Below are positions 25,175-34,067 of a DNA stretch of 64,000 bases, in pieces. Made by a program: the position numbers and the translations under genes. The notes under the pieces are model-generated. The model was not told where the DNA came from. It saw nothing but the letters and a program-made list of their open reading frames with translations, and made no database searches. Position 1 is the first letter of the stretch. Each line of letters opens with the position of its first letter. Source of the DNA: Saccharopolyspora sp. SCSIO 74807 (GTDB lineage: Bacteria > Actinomycetota > Actinomycetes > Mycobacteriales > Pseudonocardiaceae); NCBI RefSeq assembly GCF_037023755.1, contig NZ_CP146100.1, forward strand, positions 1,614,501 through 1,678,500, given 5' to 3'.

Positions 25175-26392
25175 TCAAAACCGCTCCGGCCGCCCGGAAA
25201 TCGGGTCGAGCGGTCTGTCCGGTCCTTCCGGGGACCGTTCCTCGGTGTCGACCCGTTCCTCGGTGTCGGACAGCTCCTCGGGAGGAACAGCACCCGCCGG
25301 GCGGCTGCGGCGTTGCGGAGCGATGTAGTGGCGCAGCCGCATCACCGGCTCTTCGACGAACATCCACGACAACGTGCCCAGCACGTACGAGATCGGCGCC
25401 GCGCACAGCACCATCACGTACTGGTTGCCGACTCCGGCCATCGCCAGCAGTTGCTGCACCGGAAAGCCCCAGACGTAAACGCCGTAGCTGCCGTTGACCC
25501 AGTGCCCGGGCACGGTGAGCCGGGCGGGCCAGAAATGACCCGCCACCACCACCGCGTAGCTGACCACGAACGCCATCAGGAACGACGCGGCGATGCTGTT
25601 CGGCATCGCGCCCAGCACCGCCACCCCGGCACCGGCGGCCAGCACCGACAGCGGCATCCGGTACAGGTTCAGCACCACGCCGAAGGCGAACGCGACCAGG
25701 AACGCCACCAGCGACTCGACCGGGACGCTCAGCAGCGAACCGGCCGACTCCGCGCCCGGGTCCTGCTCCAGGTAGCGGTCCCACACCACGATCGCGCACA
25801 GCGCGAGCACCGCGAGCCACCGCAACCGCTGCTTGGCAGCGCCCACCAGCAGCAACGCGTACAGGCCGGCATAGGCCAGCAGCTCCATCGGCAACGTCCA
25901 CAGCGCACCGTTCACCGCGCCCGGCCAGGGATTGCCGGTGAACACACCCGGCAAGTGGTGGTTGAGGGTCAGCAGCCCGGTGTTGTTGACGATGTAGGCC
26001 CAGGTGCCGTGCGCGGCGAAGTACTCCCCAACCGACAACGTCGTCACCAGCGGCCCGACGATCAGCGCCATGCCCACCGAGACGGTGAGCATCGGCGGCC
26101 ACAGCCGCAACACCCGCTTGGCGGCGAAGCGCAGCGGGTGCGGATCGCGGATCCAGCTCTCGGTGATCTGGAAACCGCTCATCGCGAAGAATCCCATGAG
26201 CACGGCCTCATCGGGCTGCAGCGGCCATTCCGGCGGGAACAGGTCGCCGCTGCCCACCAGCGGAGAACTGTGCCCGTAGATCACCAGCAGCGCGCCGATC
26301 ATGCGGATCCACGCGAAACCGTGCGCGGGGGCGGCGAAACGCTCCGGATGAGCGTGCTCGACACGCGCTGTGCCCACCCGTTTCACCCCCAC
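25175..26392 (-). CDS. Acyltransferase-3 family membrane protein
   Basis: This polytopic membrane acyltransferase (about 405 residues) would O-acylate a cell-envelope or secreted sugar. The N-terminal helix contains FAWIRMIGALLVIYGHSSPLV, where the histidine belongs to the family active site. About ten hydrophobic helices follow, and the C-terminus is an acidic cytosolic tail (EELSDTEERVDTEER). The start at GTG 26392 is uncertain. Target unknown; 1.6 kb of unrelated genes separate it from the glycosyltransferase locus. Confidence 0.88.
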   Translation of the reverse strand: MGVKRVGTARVEHAHPERFAAPAHGFAWIRMIGALLVIYGHSSPLVGSGDLFPPEWPLQPDEAVLMGFFAMSGFQITESWIRDPHPLRFAAKRVLRLWPPMLTVSVGMALIVGPLVTTLSVGEYFAAHGTWAYIVNNTGLLTLNHHLPGVFTGNPWPGAVNGALWTLPMELLAYAGLYALLLVGAAKQRLRWLAVLALCAIVVWDRYLEQDPGAESAGSLLSVPVESLVAFLVAFAFGVVLNLYRMPLSVLAAGAGVAVLGAMPNSIAASFLMAFVVSYAVVVAGHFWPARLTVPGHWVNGSYGVYVWGFPVQQLLAMAGVGNQYVMVLCAAPISYVLGTLSWMFVEEPVMRLRHYIAPQRRSRPAGAVPPEELSDTEERVDTEERSPEGPDRPLDPISGRPERF

Positions 26393-26589
26393 GACGTGCC
26401 GCCCGGCGCATCCGCGACGCCGGGTAGCGTATCGGGTGCCGTCGAGATCGGAAGTGCGATCGTCGCGCGCGGGCGGGAGCGAGTGGTCACACCCGCTGGA
26501 TCGTTATCCGGGAGGTGGCTCCCGCGATGCGCTGCCTGGTGCAGAATGGCCGGTGATCACGACTCGGTAAATCCGGAAAGGGCGCATCG

Positions 26590-27792
26590 GTGACCTGGCA
26601 AGACGAGCTGCAGAACCTGGATGCCGAACTGGCGGCGGGCAGGATCTCCGCGGAGGAGTACCGGTCCCGGCGGGACGCTTTGGCCGGCCGGGCGCAGGGG
26701 CAGGAAGGCTCCGCCGGGAGTTCCGCGCAGCAGCCGGGTGGCCAGTCCCCGGGCAACCAGACCCCGGGCGCATCCGGTCCCGGTACCCCCTCCGGCGGGT
26801 TCGCCCAGCCGGGCGGTCAGCAGGGTGAGCAGTCCAGCCCGTTCCCGCCCGCGTTCAGCTGGGGAGCCGCCGCCGCGCAGGGAGCGCAGGCCGCCCAGCA
26901 GCAGAACCAGCCGCAGCCGTCGAACGAACCCACGCACGTGGTGCCGAACCCGCTCACCGGGGCGGACAGCACGCAGACCGTCAACGTCGGCTCCCAGCAG
27001 CAGTGGCCGGACCAGCAGCAGTGGAATCAGGGCTGGAACGCGAACACGGCATGGGGCCAGCCGCCGGAGCACGGCGACACCAGCTGGATGCGCCAGGGGC
27101 CGGAGGTCTTCGAGGTCTCCGAAGGGGCCTCGAAGGGCAAGATGATCACCGGCGTGGTCATCGGTTCGGTCCTGCTGGTCGTCGTGGTGGTCGCGGGCGT
27201 CTTCTACTTCACCACTTCCGGCGGAGGCGGGCAGCCGGCTCCGGCCCCCACCGCGCAGCCGGCGCCACCGCCACCGGCTCCGACCACGAAACCGCTGCCC
27301 GAGCCGCCTCCCGCGAAGGCCCCGCCCGCGGCTTCGCAGGCCGTCCTGGTGCCGACCCCGCCCGGGCCGCCGCACCCGTTCAACGGCCCGCTGGACCGTC
27401 CCGCCCTGGAGGGCCCGAAGGCCGGTGTGCTGCGCGATCCGGTGCGCAATGCGGCGCTGCAGGGCGGCATGATCGACGGCTGGATCAACCGCACCGACGG
27501 GCCGCCCTCGGTGGTGCTGCTGACCGTGCGGATGCCGAACGACGGTGCCGCTTCGGCCGTCGCGCAGGCGTACCTGAACGACCAGCAGGGACTCAGCCCC
27601 GACAAGGACCTGTCGTACCAGGGCGTGCAGGTGGTGACCACCGGCGGCGGCGTGTTCCGCACCGCCTACGTAGCGCACGGGTTCGTGGTCATCGTGGAGA
27701 CCAGCGACCCGAACGAGCAGAACGCGGAGAACACCTTCCAGCAGCTGCTCACGCAGCAGCTCTCGCAGACCCCGCCGACCGTGCGCGGCTGA
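26590..27792 (+). CDS. SHOCT-like, proline-rich single-pass membrane protein
   Basis: This 400-residue protein begins with a short-helix SHOCT-like segment (ELQNLDAELAAGRISAEEYR). A Gln/Gly/Pro-rich cytosolic region follows, then one membrane helix (MITGVVIGSVLLVVVVVAG, about residues 184-202), a proline-rich extracytoplasmic spacer, and a folded C-terminal domain of about 150 residues (GMIDGWINRTDGPPSVVLL onward). No enzyme motif is visible. The layout resembles actinobacterial envelope proteins of unknown function. Confidence 0.7.
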   Translation: MTWQDELQNLDAELAAGRISAEEYRSRRDALAGRAQGQEGSAGSSAQQPGGQSPGNQTPGASGPGTPSGGFAQPGGQQGEQSSPFPPAFSWGAAAAQGAQAAQQQNQPQPSNEPTHVVPNPLTGADSTQTVNVGSQQQWPDQQQWNQGWNANTAWGQPPEHGDTSWMRQGPEVFEVSEGASKGKMITGVVIGSVLLVVVVVAGVFYFTTSGGGGQPAPAPTAQPAPPPPAPTTKPLPEPPPAKAPPAASQAVLVPTPPGPPHPFNGPLDRPALEGPKAGVLRDPVRNAALQGGMIDGWINRTDGPPSVVLLTVRMPNDGAASAVAQAYLNDQQGLSPDKDLSYQGVQVVTTGGGVFRTAYVAHGFVVIVETSDPNEQNAENTFQQLLTQQLSQTPPTVRG

Positions 27793-27963
27793 CTCCCCCT
27801 GTTCGACGCGGCCGCAGCGGGTATCCGGCGAGGCGGAACCGCGCGGAAGGTGTGCCGAGCACCGCTCGCGCGTGGGACACCTCCGCGGCCGTGCAGCCGG
27901 AAAGCGCCGCGCAGCTGTGGAATCCGAAGGGCTACGTGAACAACTCCTGGGCGCGGGCGCGCA

Positions 27964-30900
27964 TCACGGCGCGCTGACCGTCCCCAGCAGCTCGGCGAGG
28001 GCGGCGGCGGAAACCGCCGGACCGAACTGCGCGGACACTCCGGCCATGCCCGCGGCGGACAGCCGCGACCAGGTGGCGTCGTCGGTGAGCAGCCGCACCA
28101 CGGCCGCGGCCAGTCCCGGCGCGTCGTCGGCGACCAGCACGTCCCGCTCCGGTTCCAGGTGCATGCCTTCCAGCGCGAGCGTCGTGCCGGCCACCGGTAC
28201 CCCGAACCCGGCGCTCTCGCCGACCTTGCCCTTCACCCCGGCGCCGAACCGCAAGGGGGCGAGCGTGACCCGCGCGCCGTCGTAGAGCGCCCGCAGGTCG
28301 GGCACCCAGCCGTGCACCTGCACGCCGTCCCCGGCCAACGCCAGCACGTCCTCGGTGGGGTTGGAGCCGACGACGTGCAGCACCGCGTCCGGGCACTGCT
28401 CGCGGACCAGCGGCATGATCCCGCGCGCCGCCCACAAGGCCGCGTCCCGGTTCGGCGGGTGGTCGAAGCTGCCGACGAACAGCACGTCGCGGCGTCCCCA
28501 CGGGTGCGCGGGCTCCGCGCGCACGTCGTGCACGTTGGACAGCACGCGCACGTCGGCGTCCGGGACGAGTTCGGCGAGCAGCTCCTGCTCGGCCTCCGAG
28601 ACCACCAGCGTCACGTCGCAGGCCCGGGTCAGCCCGAGCTCCATCTCGCGGGACGCGAGAGCCTTGCGCCGCAACGACTTCGCCAGCTCCGGCTCCGCCT
28701 GCTCCGCGGCCAGCGCGGCCTGCCGCTGCAACCGCAGGAAGTGCACGTCCACCGTGTCGTAGGCGATCAGCGCCTGCGGCGCGTCGGTGCGCAGCTGTTC
28801 CACCAGGCTCCACGCGACCTGCGGGCGGGACAGCAGCGCCAGCGAGATCTCCGCGCCCGCTTCGGCCAGGAACGCCTGCTGGAGCTCGGGTGCGGGCAGC
28901 ACGGTCACGCCGAGCTGCTGGAGGTCCCCGGTGTAGGGCTCCAGCCGGGCGTGGTTGCCGGGGAAGAACACCACCCGCGCGCCGAGTTCGACCAGCTGCG
29001 CCAGCATCCGGCGGATCCGCACCGACCCGGAGTCGAAGTCCGGCCGCGGTACCTGGTGGTCCTTGACCAGCACGATCGGCCCGCGATGCCCGCGAGTGCC
29101 GCGGTTGCGGGCCATCCAGAGGTTGCGCGGCGAGGCTTCCGGCAGGTGGTCGGCGAGCGCGTCGGCCCACTTGTCCACGAACACCTGCCGGTTGAGCTCC
29201 TGGTGCCGCTTCACGCCGGTGGACGCGTCGGTCCCGTTCGAGATGCCCTCGTGGTGCACCACCACGGCTTTCGGCTGCACCACGGTGCGGTAGCCGGCCG
29301 CGCGCACGGCGAACGCGAGGTCGGTGTCCTCGTAGTAGGCGGGCGCGAACCGGCCGTCGAAACCGCCGACCTCGCGGAACACCCCGGCGCGCACCAGGAT
29401 CGCCGCACCGGAGCAGTAGTCGACGTCGCGGACGTCGTTGTACTCGGCGGCGTCCGGATCCCCGCCGCGGCCGAGGTTCCAGCCGGTGCCGTCGGACCAC
29501 ACGACGGCGCCGCACTCCTGCAGCCTGCCGTCGGGATAGACGAGTTTCGCGCCGACCAGCCCGATCCGCTCGTCCGAGTCCATCGTGGACATCAGGGTGT
29601 CCAACCAGGACTCGGTGACTTCGGCATCGTTGTTCAGGAAGAACAGGTGCCTGCCGCGCGCGTGCTCGGCCCCGAGGTTGCAGGCACCGATGAACCCGAG
29701 GTTGCGCTCCGCGCGCACCAGCCGCACCCCGTCGCAGGCGGCGAGCTTGGCCGCGCTGTCGTCCGGCGAGGCGTCGTCCACCACGACCACCTCGAACGGC
29801 ACCGACACCAGGTGCCCGGCGAGGAACCGCAGGCACTGCCGCGTGTAGGGCCACTTGCCGTGCACCGGCACGATCACGCTGACCACCGGCTCGTCGCTGC
29901 GCGGCACCGCGATCGGGCCGGTCTCCTGCTGCACGGCCGGGCGCGCCGAACCGGGCTCGCGGCCCAGGGCGATCTCGTAGACGTCGCGGCGGGTGGTGCC
30001 GCGCGGCGCGACGCGCTCCACGACGGTGCGGTACTTGCGCACGGCGCGCTGCACCAGCGCGGAGTTCTGCGCTTCCAGTTCGGCGTTGCGGGTGGTCAGC
30101 TCACCGGCGCGGTGCTCGGCTCCGGCGGCGCGCTCCTCCAGCCGAGCGACGGTTTCGCGCAACCACTCGATGCGGGCCCCGTCGCGTTCCGCGTTCCGGC
30201 GAGCGCCTTCGACCAATTCGTTGACCTGCGCCAACTCGGCGCGGAAGCGTTCGCGTTCGGACTCGGCCGCCACGGCGCGCCGTTCCTCGGCCTTGCGCAG
30301 CTCTTCGAGCCGGGCGACCGCGCCCTTCAGCTCGTCCGCTTCCGCGCGGCTGCTTCGGTAGAGCTCGTTGAGCTTGGCCACGTCGGCGACGGCCTCGTCG
30401 CGCTGCTCGACGACCGGGCGCACGTCCTGCGCACCGCGGGCCAGCGTCAGCTCGTCGTCGAGCAGCACCGCCGCGGCAGGCAGCTTCGGCAACCGCCGAT
30501 CCGACGCTACGCCGAGCAGGTAGGTGTGCGGCAGGCCCTGGTGCACCGTCCACGACTCGGAGCTCTCGCGGTGCAAGGTCTGCAACCGGACGCCCTCGAT
30601 CGCGGTGTCCGGATCGCCGTGGTCGGCGGGCGCGAGCACCGAACCGACCGCGGTGTTCTGCTTGAGCACCGCCACGTGCCGGAACGCGCCCTCCAGCAGC
30701 GAATCGAACTCCGCGGCGGAGAGCTCCTTGGCGTGGAACGGGTTGTCGTTGCCGTGCGCGTGCTGGTAGATCGTCGTGTCCGGCGTGCTGACCAGGAACA
30801 ACCCGCCCTGTTGCAGGCTCGAGCGGACCAGTGCGAGCACCGCGTCGTGATCTTCGACGTGCTCGATCGCCTCGAAGCACACGACCACGTCGAACGGCTT

Positions 30901-31212
30901 CTCCTCGGCCAGCGCCGCCGGATCGGTGATCGAGCCGGTGCGGAACGAGACGCCGCGGCCGCCGTAGCGCCGCGTCGCGTGCTGCACCGCGGCCGGGTCG
31001 ACGTCGAGACCCACCACCTCGGCGCCTTCGGCGGCCAGCAGCGCAGCGCCGTAGCCCTCGCCGCAGGCCAGGTCGAGCACCCGCTTGCCGCGCACGAACC
31101 GGGCGGCCAGCGCGTAGCGGTGGTAGTGCTCGTAGATCACCTGCACGTCGTCTGCCCAGGGCACGCAGCGCTCCCCGGTCCAGTCCAGCAACCGGTCGCC
31201 GTCCTCGTCCAT
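27964..31212 (-). CDS. Methyltransferase-coiled coil-GT2-GT4 multidomain glycosyltransferase
   Basis: This is a very large (1,082 residues) cytosolic protein with three enzyme domains. Residues about 25-220 form a class I SAM methyltransferase (VLDLACGEGYGAALL). Residues about 270-400 are a charged coiled coil. Residues about 435-690 are a GT2 glycosyltransferase (VSVIVPVHGKW, VVVDDASPDDS, FLNNDAEV, YYEDTDLAF). Residues about 720-1080 form a GT4-type domain (DVLFVGSFDHPPNRD, VHGWVPDLRALYDGARV, PLRFGAGVKGKVGES). It should build a methylated glycan, probably of the cell surface. The start is ATG 31212 after GAGGGG; the frame is open to 31302. Confidence 0.87.
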   Translation of the reverse strand: MDEDGDRLLDWTGERCVPWADDVQVIYEHYHRYALAARFVRGKRVLDLACGEGYGAALLAAEGAEVVGLDVDPAAVQHATRRYGGRGVSFRTGSITDPAALAEEKPFDVVVCFEAIEHVEDHDAVLALVRSSLQQGGLFLVSTPDTTIYQHAHGNDNPFHAKELSAAEFDSLLEGAFRHVAVLKQNTAVGSVLAPADHGDPDTAIEGVRLQTLHRESSESWTVHQGLPHTYLLGVASDRRLPKLPAAAVLLDDELTLARGAQDVRPVVEQRDEAVADVAKLNELYRSSRAEADELKGAVARLEELRKAEERRAVAAESERERFRAELAQVNELVEGARRNAERDGARIEWLRETVARLEERAAGAEHRAGELTTRNAELEAQNSALVQRAVRKYRTVVERVAPRGTTRRDVYEIALGREPGSARPAVQQETGPIAVPRSDEPVVSVIVPVHGKWPYTRQCLRFLAGHLVSVPFEVVVVDDASPDDSAAKLAACDGVRLVRAERNLGFIGACNLGAEHARGRHLFFLNNDAEVTESWLDTLMSTMDSDERIGLVGAKLVYPDGRLQECGAVVWSDGTGWNLGRGGDPDAAEYNDVRDVDYCSGAAILVRAGVFREVGGFDGRFAPAYYEDTDLAFAVRAAGYRTVVQPKAVVVHHEGISNGTDASTGVKRHQELNRQVFVDKWADALADHLPEASPRNLWMARNRGTRGHRGPIVLVKDHQVPRPDFDSGSVRIRRMLAQLVELGARVVFFPGNHARLEPYTGDLQQLGVTVLPAPELQQAFLAEAGAEISLALLSRPQVAWSLVEQLRTDAPQALIAYDTVDVHFLRLQRQAALAAEQAEPELAKSLRRKALASREMELGLTRACDVTLVVSEAEQELLAELVPDADVRVLSNVHDVRAEPAHPWGRRDVLFVGSFDHPPNRDAALWAARGIMPLVREQCPDAVLHVVGSNPTEDVLALAGDGVQVHGWVPDLRALYDGARVTLAPLRFGAGVKGKVGESAGFGVPVAGTTLALEGMHLEPERDVLVADDAPGLAAAVVRLLTDDATWSRLSAAGMAGVSAQFGPAVSAAALAELLGTVSAP

Positions 31213-31343
31213 GTCCAAACCCCTCGCGCGCCGTTCGCCGAGCAGGCTAGCGCCTCGCCGTGGCGCCCCGGACCCGGTTCGCATGAAGGAGTTCTCATCC
31301 ACAATTCATCGCGCACCCCCGACGCGACCGGGAGGGTGGAGCC

Positions 31344-31607
31344 ATGCGGTCGGTGCCCCGGTTGTCCTTGCTGCTCGCCGCGCTGGCGCTGCCGCTGCTC
31401 GTCGTCGTGCTCAGCTACGCGTTGACCGAAGGCCCGCGAACTCCGCAGGTGCCCGCCGAAGTGCGCGTCGGCATCTCCCCCGGTCCGTCCACGCCGGTGC
31501 CGACGGCGCCCGCGCCGAGCACCGGCCCCGCCCCGACCGCGGAGTTGCCGCCACCCGAACCGGACGATGACGACGAGCCCGAACCGGACGACCCCGACGA
31601 TGACTGA
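31344..31607 (+). CDS. Small exported protein with acidic tail, first gene of a two-component operon
   Basis: This 87-residue protein has a signal-anchor helix (LSLLLAALALPLLVVVLSY), a proline/threonine-rich linker and a strongly acidic end (EPDDDDEPEPDDPDDD). It starts at ATG 31344 after GGGAGGGTGGA. Its last codons overlap the start of the sensor kinase, so the genes are coupled. Position suggests that it senses or presents a ligand to the kinase, but this is inference; the sequence has no recognised domain. Confidence 0.7.
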   Translation: MRSVPRLSLLLAALALPLLVVVLSYALTEGPRTPQVPAEVRVGISPGPSTPVPTAPAPSTGPAPTAELPPPEPDDDDEPEPDDPDDD

Positions 31608-33051
31608 GCCGCTGCGCGGCATCCGCCTCCCCGCCCGCGCGAAGATCATGGCGTGGATGCTGCTCGTGCTGGTCGCGGTGCTGACCGCGGTGGTCCTGCT
31701 GGTGTGGCAGTTCCTGCACAACGAGGCGATGAACAAGGTCACCGGCTCGATGGAGCAGGAAGTCGGCGAGTTCGTCAACTACGCCCGCACCGGGCGCGAC
31801 CCCGCCACCGGCGCGCTGCTCGGCGACCCGGCGCAGTTGTTCGACTCCCACCTCGGCCGCCAGTACCCGGACGCCTGGGAGGCGCTGATCGGGGCGTGGC
31901 AGACCCCGACCGGCCTGGACTGGCGGATGCAGTCGCAGGACACCGGCACCAAGCGGGCGGTGCAGGAACCCGGCCTGCTGGAACGCATCACCGCCGACCC
32001 CCGCGCGCACGGCACCGCGCAGACCGGTGCCGGACCGGTGCGCTGGGTGAAGGTGCAGGCGGTGACCGCCCAGGGCGGGCGGGCGTGGTTCGTCACCGCG
32101 CACTTCACCGAGCACGAACTCGCCGAGGTCCGCCGCGCGGCGCAGACGCTCACGCTGGTCAGCGCGTTCGGCGTGCTGCTGGCCGCCGGTTCTTCGTGGG
32201 TGGTCGCGGGCGCCATCCTGGCGCCGGTGCGCACCGTGCGGCACACCGCGGCCGAGATCAGCGAGCACGACCTGACCCGGCGCATCCCGGTCGAGGGGCG
32301 CGACGACATCGCCGCGCTGGCCTACCAGTTCAACGCGATGCTGGACCGGCTGGAGGCCGCGTTCCGCACCCAGCGGCAGTTCGTCGACGACGCCAGCCAC
32401 GAGCTGCGCACCCCGATCACGATCGTGCGCGGACACCTCGAACTGCTCGGGGACGACCCGGCCGAGCGCGACGAGGTGGTCCGGTTGTGCACCGACGAGC
32501 TGGACCGGATGACCCGCATCGTCGAGGAACTGCTGATGCTGGCCAAGGCCGACCGGCCGGATTTCGTGACGCCCACCGAATTCCCGCTGGCGGAGCTGAC
32601 CAGCGACATCGAGGCGAAGGTCCGCTCGCTCGGGGACCGCAGATGGGTGTTGGAGAGCATCGGCGAGGGCGACGTGGTGGTCGACCCGCAACGGCTGACC
32701 CAGGCGATGGTGCAGCTAGCGCAGAACGCGGTGCAGCACACCGAGGACGGATCGGAGATCCGGCTCGGCTCCGCGCTGGACCGCGGGCGCCTGGCGCTGT
32801 GGGTGACCGACCGCGGGCCGGGCGTCGAGGCCGCCGAGGTGGAGCGGATCTTCGGCCGGTTCGCGCACGGCAGCTCCGGGCGCCGCGGCGGTGCCGGGCT
32901 GGGGCTGGCGATCGTGGCCGCGATCGCCGAAGCGCACCACGGCGCCGTCCGGGTGCGCTCCGAACCCGGGTCCGGGGCCACGTTCACCCTCGAGCTGCCC
33001 GCCCGGCCGCCGGCGACCGCCCCTTCCCCGACCGCCGAGGAGGCGCACTGA
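31600..33051 (+). CDS. Sensor histidine kinase (HAMP-HisKA)
   Basis: This 483-residue membrane kinase has helix 1 (MAWMLLVLVAVLTAVVLLVW), an extracytoplasmic sensor of about 130 residues, helix 2 and HAMP (GAILAPVRTVRHTAAEIS). The phospho-acceptor box is FVDDASHELRTPITIV, followed by N box (QLAQNAVQHT), G1 (VTDRGPGV) and G2 (GGAGLGLAIVAAI). The chosen start is ATG 31600 (MTEPLRG), overlapping the small acidic gene. The stop and the regulator start share one base. Confidence 0.93.
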   Translation: MTEPLRGIRLPARAKIMAWMLLVLVAVLTAVVLLVWQFLHNEAMNKVTGSMEQEVGEFVNYARTGRDPATGALLGDPAQLFDSHLGRQYPDAWEALIGAWQTPTGLDWRMQSQDTGTKRAVQEPGLLERITADPRAHGTAQTGAGPVRWVKVQAVTAQGGRAWFVTAHFTEHELAEVRRAAQTLTLVSAFGVLLAAGSSWVVAGAILAPVRTVRHTAAEISEHDLTRRIPVEGRDDIAALAYQFNAMLDRLEAAFRTQRQFVDDASHELRTPITIVRGHLELLGDDPAERDEVVRLCTDELDRMTRIVEELLMLAKADRPDFVTPTEFPLAELTSDIEAKVRSLGDRRWVLESIGEGDVVVDPQRLTQAMVQLAQNAVQHTEDGSEIRLGSALDRGRLALWVTDRGPGVEAAEVERIFGRFAHGSSGRRGGAGLGLAIVAAIAEAHHGAVRVRSEPGSGATFTLELPARPPATAPSPTAEEAH

Positions 33052-33713
33052 TGAGCAAGATCCTGATCATCGAGGACGAGGGGCGGATCGCGGCGTTCCT
33101 GGAGAAGGGGCTGCGCGCGAACGGGTTCAGCACCACCTCGGTCGGCGACGGGGACAGCGCGTTCCGGCACCTGATCAGTGGTGATTTCGACTTGGCGGTG
33201 CTCGACCTGGGGCTGCCGGGTCCGGACGGCTTCGCGGTGCTGCAGCAGGTCCGGGCGCGGCAGGTGAGCATCCCGGTGATCATCCTGACGGCGCGGGACT
33301 CGGTCAGCGACACGGTCGCCGGGCTGGAAGGCGGCGCGGACGACTACATGACCAAGCCGTTCCGGTTCGAGGAGCTGCTGGCGCGGGTGCGGCTGCGGCT
33401 GCGCTCGGCGGAGCGCACGCCGGACGTGACGGTGCTGCGCGAGGGGGAGCTGTCGCTGGACCTGCGGACCCGCCGGGTGCAGCTGCCGGATTCGACGGTG
33501 GACCTCACGGCGCGGGAGTTCGCGATGCTGGAGCTGTTCTTGCGGCATTCCGGGCAGGTGCTGTCCCGGGAGCAGATCCTCTCGCACGTGTGGGGTTACG
33601 ACTTCGATCCCGGTTCCAACGTCGTGGACGTCTACGTCCGCGCGCTGCGGCGCAAGATCGGCAGCGACCGGATTCGGACGGTGCGCGGCATGGGCTACCG
33701 GCTCGGGGCGTGA
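33051..33713 (+). CDS. OmpR-family response regulator
   Basis: This 220-residue regulator has a receiver domain (IIEDEGRIAAFLEKGL, Asp in LAVLDLGLPGPDG, Thr in IILTARD, Lys in DYMTKPFRFEEL) and a winged-helix output domain (LSREQILSHVWGYDFDPGS, VRALRRKIG, VRGMGYRLGA). The start shares a base with the kinase stop (TGATG). Regulated genes are unknown; the DnaA-box gap follows directly. Confidence 0.94.
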   Translation: MSKILIIEDEGRIAAFLEKGLRANGFSTTSVGDGDSAFRHLISGDFDLAVLDLGLPGPDGFAVLQQVRARQVSIPVIILTARDSVSDTVAGLEGGADDYMTKPFRFEELLARVRLRLRSAERTPDVTVLREGELSLDLRTRRVQLPDSTVDLTAREFAMLELFLRHSGQVLSREQILSHVWGYDFDPGSNVVDVYVRALRRKIGSDRIRTVRGMGYRLGA

Positions 33714-34067
33714 GCCTGCGGTGCTCGCCGGCGCGGCGCGAATCGCAGTTGTGCACACTTGTGGACAACTCGATCCACAGCTGTGCACAACCCGGCCCAC
33801 AACCCCGTTCATCCACAGGCCGGACCTGTGGAAACGGGATTTGTCCACAACTTGTGGACGGCATGTTTCCGCTGGCGAAGCCGCACAGTGCGGAAAGCTG
33901 AAGGACGACTCGTCAACCGTTCACGTTCGCTTCGCCGAGCTGTCCACCGCCCGTTCCCGCGGAAGCGTCCGGAGACGTCTGGAACGGCACCGTCCACAGG
34001 TTGCGAGCTGATCGCGGGCGCCCTCCGACGGCGCCCGGGTCGATCAACAGAGCAGTGCTCAGCGGAC
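33714..34067. promoter_or_regulatory. 354-bp noncoding region with a dense DnaA-box cluster (33749-33861)
   Basis: I find no gene here. Between 33749 and 33861 there are two perfect actinobacterial DnaA boxes (TTGTCCACA): minus strand at 33760-33768 and plus strand at 33841-33849. Three more have one mismatch (33749-33757, minus 33782-33790, 33809-33817), and about three have two (33771-33779, 33827-33835, 33853-33861); another weak one is at 33990-33998. Boxes lie on both strands. No dnaA or dnaN is adjacent, so this is not the standard origin layout. A DnaA-titrating or regulatory site is likely. Confidence 0.72.

Noticed and set aside
33714-34067. DnaA-box cluster as the replication origin oriC
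   Set aside because: dnaA, dnaN, recF and gyrase genes are not nearby, and the cluster is short for an actinobacterial oriC, so a regulatory or titration site is preferred.
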